DNA of 64,000 nt from Phoronis australis (taxonomy: Eukaryota; Phoronida; Phoronidae): contig NMRA01000102.1 in assembly GCA_002633005.1 (NCBI GenBank), forward strand, positions 262,623 through 326,622. Reading direction: 5' to 3'. Positions 25,819-36,190 of this stretch are shown piece after piece. The notes below the pieces were generated by a model. The model was not told the origin of the DNA and ran no database searches. It saw nothing but the letters and a program-made list of their open reading frames with translations. Position 1 is the stretch's first letter. Every line of letters starts with the position of its first letter. Position numbers and translations under genes: made by a program.

Positions 25819-27735
25819 TCATCACATTATTTTGTTTCTTATGCCATCTTTAGTTCCAATCAGTACTGTAGTGGGGCGTAGGCGCAGCCAACCACCTTTT
25901 GGCATTTGAACTTAGCTTCTACGCACCGTAAGTTACGTTCAGTGCTCAAGGTTATACGGTGGGCTTTGGGCACCTACTTACCTCTAATTTTACCACTAAA
26001 GCTCTGGTTCCAATGCCCATTTTCTTTATAACCAATAATTTTCCATAATTGATATGGCACTGACATTTTGTCAGCGCTATCAAATTGTCTCAGTTGTTTA
26101 CTAGGTATTACATTAAAGTGACACAACATGGATATTTTCTGGTTCAAAGGATGATTTTGGATGTGGTGTGCTGCTTAATATTTGGAATTATTTGGTGATT
26201 TTTCTACTGACAATACACTCAGTCTTGGTTGTCACTTATGAAATACTGCAGTCTAATATGTTTTACTCAACAAATGACCTGCATCAAAACTAGAGTAAGC
26301 GGACGGAAATATTTTTTAAGAGTAAGATGAAGTTCGGCTCTGAAAGTGCAAGTGCGTGAACAGAAGTCAGCGCACCGCGCAACTTAATTTAAGCTAAACA
26401 AAAATGTGACTCATACTTGTCCAACTTATCCACGTTTTACTGTATTCAGAGACATGTTTTTGTCAATCACACAGTATTGAAATGCAGGACAGACCTGGGT
26501 CAGGTTTACCGTTGTTTGTTCACCAAAAGAGGGAACAAGTTTCCCACGAATGCGCTGCAATAGCCCCTTAAATTGAGTGGACCAGGTATGAATGGTTGCC
26601 GTAATTACGTTTGTAATTCCTAATGATATCCCAGTTATGTCACAAAACCATTGTCTGTCAGCCGCCAGTAAGAGGGCTGGCTTGTAAGCAATTGAGATTT
26701 CATGGGAAAATTAGGTGTCATAAACGTTTTTAAAGTTCTTCCTAGGTTAGAAATTAATGGTTTGAAATTGTGTGCGATCAAAGTGCAATCCAATGAGGTT
26801 TATGGCCACTTCTTTGTAGAAAGGGTCATAAATCTCACTGGATTAAAACTGGGGTTGCAACAGGTTTTGGCATTCAATTGTGTAGGTGTAACTGAAAGGT
26901 TCACTTCAGTGCGCACATGTAATAGGAGTTTGGCACATAATTTCACCAACATCAGAGCCCCCTGGGGGTTTGATTAATCAAAAAGTTTCAATTCCACTTG
27001 ATTAATTCATAAATTAAACATTATAACTTTTGACTTCAGGAGCAGTGAATTGTGCTAGATTATTTTAACGACATCTCATGTCTGTCATTTGCCATTATAT
27101 GACGACATCATTTGTTGTTAATTAAACACTTTGTTCAGCTTAAAAAAGGACGCAACAAATAATGTAGTTGAGATGAGCCATCAGCAGAGTTTCAGGTTGG
27201 GGTCGTTATGTAGACTGTAGACTCGTTCCATTCTGTAAGGACTGGTCTTCTCATTCGGCCACAATGTTGGTAATTTTCAGGGCAAGATACACGCACACCA
27301 TACATGGTAGATTTCATGCTCATAATCAGAGTCATAAACTGGTGTTAAGCTGCGCTCGGCTCATCTAGCCACTCAGAGTGTAATTGGTTTATGGTGTGAT
27401 GGATATAATAATGGAACAACTTGTGCTAGCCGAGGTTCTCACCATTTCTTGTAATTCAACTGGGATGGAAGGCCGCAGGACTTTTTGAAATGTTAGAACA
27501 CAATTTCAAACTGATTTCTAGAAATTGTTGAATTCATGAGTAAAAAAGTGTAAATAAATGTCATAGACACTCCAACACAAATTTTCCATACATATTGTGA
27601 TCTTGGTAAAAACATCCAATAACCAAAGGTCACAAGTTTCTCGTGACGTATGGTTTACATGGTTTTTGTCCATCAACTATAAAATCATGTGGTAAATGAT
27701 CCCAGTATTTCAGAGTTAAAAGTTGTGCTGTGTTG
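25819..27735. other. QPCT 3' flank, no gene seen
   Basis: Presumed 3' untranslated region and intergenic DNA. An ATTAAA hexamer at about 26112-26117 is a possible poly(A) signal for QPCT. The 91-codon open frame near 26702-26977 has no recognisable similarity and begins without an ATG context of note. Confidence 0.45.
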
Positions 27736-27942
27736 TATAATTTGTGTTTGACAGACCAATCAGAAGGATACACTCATATAATTTGTGTTTGACAGACCAA
27801 TCAGAAGGATACACTCATATAATTTGTGTTTGACTGACCAATCAGAAGGATACACTCATATAATTTGTGTTTGACAGACCAATCAGAAGGATATACTCAT
27901 ATAATTTGTGTTTGACAGACCAATCAGAAGGATACACTCATC
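27736..27942. repeat. 41-bp minisatellite with CCAAT box, 5 copies
   Basis: Unit of 41 bp holding TTGTGTTTGACAGACCAATC and AGAAGGATACACTCA. Each copy contains the inverted-CCAAT-like word GACCAATCAG. Nearly identical copies suggest recent expansion. Confidence 0.9.
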
Positions 27943-28570
27943 TTCTATTTTCTCATTGTGGCACTTTGGGATCAATCATTGCTGGCACCAGAATGTCTGG
28001 CGTGAACCCAAGGTTGGTCATCATGCTGTGTACTTAAACCTGTCTCGTTATATTCTAGATTCATTTTGTTGACAAGAGAGGGAACCATCTTCGGGTGAAT
28101 CTTATTTATGTGTTTAAACTGCAATTGCTATGGAAACTCATTCACATAAATTGTATTATTGATCATAGGTTACAATAGCTATGTTTGTGTCCTGGAGTTG
28201 CCAGTAGTCTGCCTTTGGAAGCCATAGTGTCAATGATAAGTTCAGGTGCTTGAATCATATAGCTAAAACTGCAACTTCAGAATGCGAGTTCATAAAGTGA
28301 CAATCTGAAAATGACAAGACAGATATTTTCATGTTCCCCATCACCTTTAGGTTTTAATAAGAAGTTCAATCAAATGCTGAATTTTCTAGGTTTGGCAGAA
28401 AATTGAAAAGTTGTGTTCATTCTTTAGTCAAACAGCAAGACTTGTTCAAGTGAAAATGAGGGAGCAATCAACATGTCTACTTGTTGAGTGCCTTCCACAC
28501 TATGAGTTAGTCTAGGATAACCCCTGTAAAGAGTTGTCACCAGGTTTAGTTGTAGTGTTGACATTGTTTG

Positions 28571-29047
28571 CGCTGGGACAACTTGACACACGTGTGACAA
28601 CTTGACACACGTGTGACAACTTGACACACGTGTGACAACTTGACACACGTGTGACAACTTGACAAATGTGTGACAACTTGACACACGAGTGACAACTTGT
28701 CACACGTGTGACAACTTGGCACACGAGTGTCAACTTGGCACACGTGTGACAACTTGACACACGTGTGACAACTTGACACACGTGTGACAACTTGACACAC
28801 GTGTGACAACTTGACACACGTGTGACAACTTGACACACGTGTGACAACTTGACACACGTGTGACAACTTGACACACGTGTGACAACTTGACAAACGTGTG
28901 ACAACTTGACAAACGTGTGACAACTTGACACACGAGTGACAACTTGTCACACGTGTGACAACTTGGCACACGAGTGACAACTTGGCACACGTGTGACAAC
29001 TTGGCACACGTGTGACAACTTGACACGTGTGACAACTTGTACAGGTG
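28571..29047. repeat. 19-bp minisatellite with E-box core, about 25 copies
   Basis: Unit GACAACTTGACACACGTGT (19 bp). Most copies contain CACGTG; variants change single bases (ACAAACG, ACACGAG, TTGGCAC). A longer-period pattern is visible: the same variant order occurs near 28660-28740 and 28895-28985, so a block was duplicated as a whole. As 19 is not a multiple of three and the minus strand has no stop in any frame, all three minus frames stay open for over 100 codons; these are not genes. Confidence 0.93.
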
Positions 29048-30240
29048 ACAACTTAAAGTATCCAACCTGATCCGGTAGTGTTGGTGTAAATGTTCAGACA
29101 ATGAGCAAGTAGTTACCAGCTCTTCGCTGGCTCAGTCACGGTTATGCACGTAGTGTTGCCTGATTATTTTGGTGCCTGATTATTTTGGTGCCGTCTTTGC
29201 CATATTGTGTGGTGTACACACCTCATTCAACTGGGACTAGTTACTCCAAGCTAAGTTAATCAAGGGAAGTAGTAATGTTGACACAACTTTGGAAAGACCC
29301 TCCCTCCCTTTTCAGTAGCTTTCAAGTAGGTAATATCCTGTTAAAGATTTTTGATTAACTTGTGATCATTAAATAGAGTTGTTGCCAATTATTTTGTGAT
29401 AATGTAACTCCATCAACACCAAATAGTGAAAAGTTCAGCTGTTAGGTTTTGTAATGAATTGATGTTGTATCCAGTGAAAGGGACATTTCCTTCCCACTAA
29501 ATCTCAATTTAGAAACCACATAGGATTGGCCAACCCTTACTTACAATAATGGACTACTCGGTCTGTTATTGAGTTGGTAGTGACCTCTCAGTTTATTTAT
29601 ATATGGTAGAAATAAACTGCTGTTGTGGAAGGAATATGGATAAAAGTGGTTTGTTAGAGTTAATTGACTTATACCATTATTTTCATGTTTGGTCATCAGT
29701 AGGATGGAAATGTTACCATAGTAAAAGTTTGTTATCAATTATTATTGTTGGTCATAATTCGATAATGGATATCCATGACAAGTGTGTGTATTTATTGTAT
29801 TCTAAACTAGGTTGTTGAAAGTGTCGTGTTATTTAAAAAGTAGGATACAACAAGATTGTATGTGTGTATGTATTTACGCATTGGAATTTGGTCAAGTCCT
29901 CTTGTGGTTCTTTTTTCTATTTGTTTCCAACAAAGTATTCCCAGAACGATTGGACGACAGAGAGCTTGTATAAACTAACTCTTAGTCTCCGTTGTCGCAT
30001 GGTTGTGATGTGCGCTTGTGCTTTATATATCTGTATTCATCACTGTTTGAATTGAGAAGGTAATAATTGTTATCAGAAATGAAATAAACGACTTGTTGTA
30101 GCGAGACCTTTGTTTCAGAACGCATCTCACAGAGGTCGCTGAACGTGGATGAATCGGATGCATCGCCATTCGCAGTTCGGTTCCTCACTATGATGCATTC
30201 GTCTTTTCACAACTAGCTGTATCTCCTTCTTCATATCCGG
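29048..30240. other. no gene seen; possible LTR remnant near its end
   Basis: Mostly AT-rich unique sequence. Between about 29960 and 30190 a TATA-like word (CTTTATATAT) is followed by AAATAAACGACTTG and TAGCGAGACC, an order that could be an LTR remnant, but no matching second LTR or target duplication was found. Confidence 0.35.
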
Positions 30241-30463
30241 CTGTCGATTGTCGTATCTCACAACTAGCTGCATCTATTCTTATAATTCATACCCGACAGT
30301 CGATTATCTTATCTCAACTCTCGACCCGCAGCCCACAACCCCATCGAACCACTGGCAGCCTACACATGCTCGACTCGATGTCATGAAAGAACAAGCGCTA
30401 ACTTGCAGAACCAACAAGTCGGACCGTGAGCTCGACTGGCTTTTCCTTGTTTTTTGCAATTAA

Positions 30464-30720
30464 GAGAGTCGATTCGGCAAGTTTGAAAGCTAGAAACAGA
30501 AAAAAAACGAGACCAAATCGAATCAAAGACTTACCGACGTAATGTCGGTCCGCGGGCAGAGTGTAATCGTCTCGGGTGGTATTTCCGCTTTTTGCAATCC
30601 AGAGAGTCGATTCGGCAAGTTTGGAAGCCAAAAATAGAAAAAAACAACGCAATCAAATCAAAGACCTACCACCGTTACAAATGTCGTTCCCGCCCGGCAA
30701 AGCGTAATCGCCTCGTCTGC
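30464..30720. repeat. tandem duplication of about 138 bp, 2 copies
   Basis: GAGAGTCGATTCGGCAAGTT occurs at 30464 and again at 30602, each followed by CAAAGACYTACC and a GTAATCGYCTCG word. The copies have diverged by roughly 15-20 percent. Confidence 0.75.
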
Positions 30721-30765
30721 TTTTCAGTGGTCGATGGCAGATTCACTAGCTGTTTCGGGGACTCG

Positions 30766-31690
30766 CTGAGTTCGAGGAACCCACGAATATGTAATTTCTT
30801 CTCAACGTTACATGAATTATATTGTAACAGAGTAGAAAACAGAAAGCACTGATATAATGAAAATGTGAAAATACCGGTACGTCTATTCACGTTAACGTAT
30901 TCTCTCCTTAGGTTTCGTCCAACATTGGCACGATATAGGGTATAGTGAAAACGCGCATTTTAAATTGTGTCGATTATTGAGGGTGAAATCGACACATTTC
31001 GTTTCGCGACCAAAACCCGCGGAAACTTCCTAATCATGCCCGGAGTAACAAAAGTCCGCAAACCTCAGATCTCGGTCCCGTCCGCTCCGCCAACTCAAAG
31101 AGAACGTACCCGTGCGCCCCCTGTCTTCAACTCAGTGCCCAGTACTCGCTGGTTACCCGCGTGCATAGCCCAGCCAGCACGCAGGTATCACGCAGTGGCA
31201 CACGCTTTAGCATTGGTCGATGTAACCTCGGCGGTCATTGGTTAGCTTCACAACAACGTGAAAAAATGGCGGCGGGCTGGGAACTACGATTTTTAGCCTT
31301 GTCATGCAAGTGGCGTCGCAGAAACTATTTCGTTTCTGCAGTGATGTTTAATAGCCGCGTGCTTGAAGCACATACATGTACAATAAACACATATCTGGCC
31401 GATTTAACCGGTGTGTGTTGATTTCACCGTCAAAAACCGACACATTTTAAAATGCACGTTTTCACTTTACCCTATATCGTGCCATATATCGGTTTCGTAG
31501 ACTAGTAACAGGGCCATTGATAGCCGCTCGTGGAGATATTTCCGTGGCAAGGCCTAACACGCTCACAATTCGCTATAGGCCTACCAGATCATGTTCTCTG
31601 TTTTTAACACCAGACTTGAGCCAGAACAGATTCGCGTGTAGATAAGTATTATGGGAAAGTCGTCATTCAGCGACGTAACATGATTATGAA
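30766..31690. repeat. segmental duplication, copy 1 (with MITE)
   Basis: Matches 32535-33005: shared words include CGAATATGTAATT, CTCTCTCCTTA, GCTCGTGGA, CATGTTCTC, GACTTGAGCC and TTCGCGTGTAG in the same order. Copy 1 contains a 572-bp insertion (30919-31490) absent from copy 2. Confidence 0.75.
30919..31490. mobile_element. 572-bp TIR MITE, hAT-like, with 8-bp duplication
   Basis: Inverted ends GGCACGATATAGGGTA and TACCCTATATCGTGCC, extending inward through AGTGAAAACG and AATGTGTCG. GGTTTCGT stands on both sides (30911-30918 and 31491-31498) but only once-equivalent in the paralogous copy at 32770, so it is an 8-bp target duplication, as hAT elements make. The central 300 bases are more GC-rich and are shared with 40491-40745. 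They include a short open frame starting [16 protein letters not shown]; this may be a captured host exon, but I cannot identify it. Confidence 0.7.
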
Positions 31691-32132
31691 ATAAGTGCAA
31701 ACATACACCATAGATTATAGACTATAGTCTATGGTGATACACCTATTGGTAGTCGTGGGTCGAGGGATTGTGGCAAGCAGTACTAGTACTACACTCCGTG
31801 GTTGTGGGTCGTGGGAATTGCGGGTCGAGGGGGTTTTCCCGTTCAGTGACTTTACCAGACGTAGGGGGTTCTGAGCGTGTGATAACATCTAGCTTTTTTG
31901 TTAACTGCCAAGCACACTCTTTTGTCTGTTATGACAACAAGCAGGCCAGTTATCTACCAGGCTTAATTATTAGCCTACAGAACACAAACTCAAAGTGAAT
32001 TGATGTATTCGGGCCGGGAAGAATAGATTGTCGTGACGGTAACTTCGGTTGCAGTTGGGCGATTTTGGCGATTCAAAAACTAAGCATGATCACCATTTGA
32101 CGAAGATTTCAGAAATGCAATTGTTTAGATAT
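31691..32132. other. no gene; small palindrome and G-rich words
   Basis: A short palindrome CACCATAGATTATAGAC / GTCTATGGTG lies at about 31705-31735. Repeated GTGGGTCG/GGGTCGAGGG words follow to 31850 and recur at 33300-33385. Confidence 0.45.
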
Positions 32133-32252
32133 GTTATAACCACAGGCGCTTGGGTTTATCGCAAATGACGTCACTCAATAATATATATAAGAAAACATAT
32201 ATATTATTGAGTGACGTCATTTGCGATAAACCCAAGCGCCTGTGGTTATAAC
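32133..32252. repeat. perfect inverted repeat, 56-bp arms
   Basis: Arms 32133-32188 and 32197-32252 are exact inverted copies around an 8-base loop. Each arm holds ATGACGTCA, a CRE-like octamer in context, and an AT-rich inner end (AATAATATATAT). Perfect identity of the arms implies recent origin or ongoing repair. Confidence 0.92.
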
Positions 32253-32534
32253 TTAATTTTTCTTTTTAACGGCACAACCCAGTCGGAGATTAGCGCAATT
32301 ATCGAACATTGAAAAGAGAGCTGGCCCTCCAACCATTAGTAAATGCCAGAATGAAGTTAATCAGTCGTGTAAGATATTGGCTACAGGGGTAAACTTCCCA
32401 ACTTGTTGTTGGGCTATGGAATGGAACGAGTTGGGAGCAACGGGAAAACACCATAATGCGTGGGGTGTGGAGGTCGAGCCTTGAGGGTTTTTTTAGTTCA
32501 GCTTAAATGGGAGAGCATTCAAGCTTTTTTGGGA

Positions 32535-33005
32535 GAGTGCGAGGAACCGACGAATATGTAATTCCTTCAGCACAGTTTGAAAAAACAAACTGTTAACTAT
32601 AAAGTATCAGTCAACTTTACATGGAGTATATTGTCAACGAGCATACAACAGAAAGCAAAACACGTCATTTTCACGAAAGACGTCCGCGGCTCTAGTCGGC
32701 TGGCCGGCCAGACTGATAATACACGCAAGTCATTTGGCTTACGTAGTAGTAAACGCATAACGCACTCTCTCCTTAAGTTTAGTAGAACAGGGACAATGGT
32801 AAATGCTCGTGGAACTATTCATTCCGTGACAATGATAGCACGCTCCTAATCCGCTATTTTAGGTCATGTTCTCACGCCACTTTCTGCAGGTGTTTTTAAC
32901 CACATGAGACTTGAGCCACAGAGAACAGGTTCGCGTGTAGTTTCGTCGCTGAATGACTTTCACATAAGAGCCTCATGTGAAAGTCATTCAGCGACGTAAT
33001 ATCAT
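32535..33005. repeat. segmental duplication, copy 2 (empty site)
   Basis: Counterpart of 30766-31690 lacking the 572-bp MITE. It ends in a short palindrome with 22-bp arms (32944-32965 and 32975-32996, CGTCGCTGAATGACTTTCAC) where copy 1 has a single arm. Confidence 0.7.
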
Positions 33006-33526
33006 GCGCGCACCCAGCCTTTAATATGGGGGGGCTCGAATCTCTCCGCACAAAGTGGACCTTTTGCTAACAAAAAAGCGGGAGGACTAAAAAACGGGGT
33101 ACCACCGACCTTCAGGTATGTGAACTGTGCGTCTGCGCCTTTTCAGTGGACTTTTGTCTCGTTTTCTCCTATACTTTTTATTTCTCCGAGGCGGACCTTT
33201 TTACCCACTTCGCCAAATGGGGGACCCCCCTGGGTGCACGGCGTATGAATATGATTATGAAATGTGTAAATAGCGCAAGTATACATCTATTGCCACAGGT
33301 CGTGGAGGGAGTCGAGGGGGTTGTGGGTCGTGGGCCCGGGGGGGGGGAAGGTCGAGGTGGTTGTGGGTTGTGGGTCGAGGGGTTTTAGAACAATCCCAGT
33401 AGTCGATTGCTTTCATATTACGGAAAAATCTCACCAATTTAGGACACAATACGACAAGTGAAATTTTACTTGATCATTTTCCATGAAACATGAATAGTGC
33501 CAAAGTAAATGATTTTCTATATTCAA
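33006..33526. other. no gene; G-rich tract
   Basis: A G-rich stretch at about 33300-33385 (runs of G up to ten, with GTGGGTCG repeats) could form G-quadruplexes on the + strand. The rest shows nothing recognisable. Confidence 0.45.
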
Positions 33527-33955
33527 GTTTTGTACCATGGGTACCATCAGACAACGTTTTGTACCATGCGGGGTACCATCAGCCCATACGAAAATATTCA
33601 ATAGGATTTCCTATAGGATCCAATGGGAAATCCTATAAGATTTTGTATAGGATTCCTATAGGATTCTATAGGATTTCCCGTAGGATTCCAATAGGATAAT
33701 GGGCCAAAATCCAATTGGATTCCTATAGGATCCTATAGCATTCCTATAGGATTTCCCGTAGGATTCCTATAGGATTCCAATAGGATAATGGGCCAAAATC
33801 CAATTGGATTTCTATTGGATCCTATTCATGGATTTCCTATAGGAATTCCTATAGGAATCCAATAGGAAATCCTCTTGGATTTTTTCGTAAGGGAGACGTT
33901 TTGTACCATGGGTACCATCAGACAACGTTTTGTACCATGGGTACCATTAGGCATT
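33527..33955. repeat. TATAGGAT palindromic tract with KpnI/NcoI-rich borders
   Basis: About 290 bases made of variants of CCTATAGGAT and CCAATAGGAT are bounded on each side by two copies of TTTTGTACCATGGGTACCAT. The border copies are in the same orientation on both sides. Both the tract and the borders are rich in short palindromes (GGTACC, CCATGG, CCTATAGG). Confidence 0.8.
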
Positions 33956-34800
33956 CACAACAATGTCAGAAGCCCAATGCAAAAGTGATGTTTTTGGCAG
34001 AATTTGGTGAAATTTTACCTTAGCATATTTTATCTGTTATAAAAGATTATGAGAAAGCAACGTCGGCCAATGAGCCCTGAAATCTGGCCTACGTTACAAT
34101 TTTGAATTTTAAAACAGATTTCTGACGCCGCCAGACGGCTCAGCATTTACTCTGCCCCGGCCTCGAGCTATCTTGAGCCACGTCTGGTAACGAAATAAAG
34201 ACAAAGCGTCATTTGGCAATCACATAGGCACTTCATCACTGGTGAATCCATGGCGCGTGCACAGGCTGGTCTGGATTCTGCAATATAACTAGAGAAAGAC
34301 TTCTTCGAGGGATTATACAAGTAGGCTACAGAGATGCATTTTTTCAAATAAATAATTTCAAGTGTAGCCTCAGTGTTTGGATGCCCCAACCCATTAAGCA
34401 CCCGGCCGGCAATTCTCAGTCATGTCAAAATAAGAACAACTTTTGAATTTATACCCCCGGCCTGTAAATATTGATCTCGGCCTTGACTCCCATTAAAACT
34501 GGTTTGCCGGCTTTGGTATTGAAGTCCTTAAGGAATTCCTCAGTTGTACTTTCATGCAACAGAAGTTTCATGGATTGCGTTAGTTCGGCGAGATGGGGTC
34601 ACAGCAACTATAAAGAAAGTCATTTAGGTACAGTAACTCCTCCGTTACTTCAAAACAGAAATAGTGTGTGTGAATGGCTTCTTCAGTAAAATTCAAGGGC
34701 ATTTCCCACGCACCCTTTGTTATATTTTTGGCATGCGTGTTTTTTTTGTCTTTTTTTTGATGGCGACCCGATGATGCGTGTCTGACGGCAACATGACTCA
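33956..34800. other. no gene seen
   Basis: Mixed-composition intergenic sequence without recognisable coding or repeat structure. Confidence 0.4.
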
Positions 34801-34853
34801 ATGGAGCTTGTTTTCGTGACTCCTATCATAGGAGTCACGAAAACAAGCTCCAT
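34801..34853. repeat. perfect 53-bp palindrome
   Basis: Two 26-base arms (ATGGAGCTTGTTTTCGTGAC, then TCCTAT) around a single C. The match is exact across the whole length. Confidence 0.95.
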
Positions 34854-35860
34854 AATGAAATCAAATGGTCAACTCTAGGGTCATCGACTCAGATCTTGAA
34901 AAACTTGTGTGTACATACATCGTGATGGGATATATCAAAAATGCTTATTTGAAACTTTTTTGGGCCATTGATGTCGTATGGATTTCGCCAGCTATTGTTT
35001 AAGTTGCAAGATCCAAGCGACGGACGCAAGCACGTCGCATTGTTATCGCTTATGGGACGCTACCAATTGTTTTCCTTTGTTGCGTCATTGTTGGATATAA
35101 TACATTTCGCACGGATCTCCTGTCTTGGGCGCCCATCAGCCGGTTACCGATAAATGCTTACCATTATCTTTATTATAAGAAAGAAAAACAAAGTGAACAA
35201 TAGATACGCCTATCTATCGATGTCTATGCTGCGAGCTTGCGCCCTAGTTTCCCGTGGATAAAGCATCATAAGTATTTTGACCCAAAATAGCTCATTTTTG
35301 GTTCAAAAAAATTCAGTTAGTGAAGTTGTTTTAAAACGGCTTAAAAGAACGGGAAAGAAAAAATATTTATAATGTTTATGTAGACATTGAACCTCTCTAT
35401 CAGAAGACAGTTTTTGAATTTTTAAAGTTTTTGTTAACCTTCAATTCACTACTTGCACGAATTCGCCATTATACTTAAAAATGAGGTGTTGTGTGTAAAC
35501 TACAATGGTTCTGCATGTTTGGAACATGCACGCTTTCACGTTTGCGATGTTAAAACGAGAAATTGTGTCCTAAACAACAATTCACAACAATAATTTTTGC
35601 AGCGCCACCAAAGTGTGCAAGCAGTGAATGGAATGCCAAAATTCGATAAATTTTGCCCAATTTTGTGTCTTTGATTTTAGCTATTTTTGAGGTGCTTCGG
35701 GGGCAAGTTCGCGGTGTGCTGGAGATTTCTAATGATCTTTTTTATCAGTTTGCTGCCTGACTAAGAAAATAATGAAATAAAAAATATGGGCTTTTTGTTA
35801 GTTTTCAAGCAACAGACGATAGAAAAGACATACCATCGCGTATTTTACGCCGAGTGCCTG
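34854..35860. other. no gene seen
   Basis: AT-rich intergenic sequence; no open frame or repeat that I can support. Confidence 0.4.
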
Positions 35861-35865
35861 ACTAC

Positions 35866-36060
35866 GGGCAGTATGTAGCTGTATCTCATAAACCTCATTA
35901 AGGGGCTTCATTAATTTTAGCAAATATGTTTCTATGGTGACCAAATCAGTCGACATCAATTTTTAAATACTTTGACTACTCCTGGGTCCATTGCAGCAGT
36001 TTATATAGGTAGATTCTTTGGTTGAAATTTCATGAAATTTGACCAAAACGTTTCCATCGA
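35866..36060 (+). repeat. degraded Helentron-like module
   Basis: Carries recognisable module words: GTAGCTGTATCTCATAAACC, TTAATTTTAGCAAATATG and TTTCATGAAATTTGACC in the family's order. Both ends are missing. Confidence 0.5.
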
Positions 36061-36087
36061 GGAAACGATGAGACATGCATGTTTGAG

Positions 36088-36190
36088 AACGACGTTTCGA
36101 TATTAATCTAATTCTGTTACAATATTTTGTTTTCTGTCTACTATTGTATCTGAGGACGGTTTTTGATTAATATCGAAACGTCGTTTACAT
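36088..36190. repeat. inverted repeat around CGACGTTTCGATATTAATC
   Basis: AACGACGTTTCGATATTAAT and its inverted copy ATTAATATCGAAACGTCGTT flank about 60 bases. Probably a small foldback element. Confidence 0.65.

Noticed and set aside
28424-29101. Long overlapping minus-strand reading frames (up to 153 codons), cysteine-rich repeats
   Set aside because: They are read-through of a 19-bp minisatellite in three frames; no codon bias, start context or domain.
31266-31421. Short frame MAAGWELRF... as a host gene
   Set aside because: It lies in a MITE core repeated elsewhere with the frame disrupted; kept only as a possible captured exon.
36089-36190. Hammerhead ribozyme (CTGAGGA ... CGAAACGTC)
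   Set aside because: Core words are present but the bases between them do not form stem II, so the fold is not supported.
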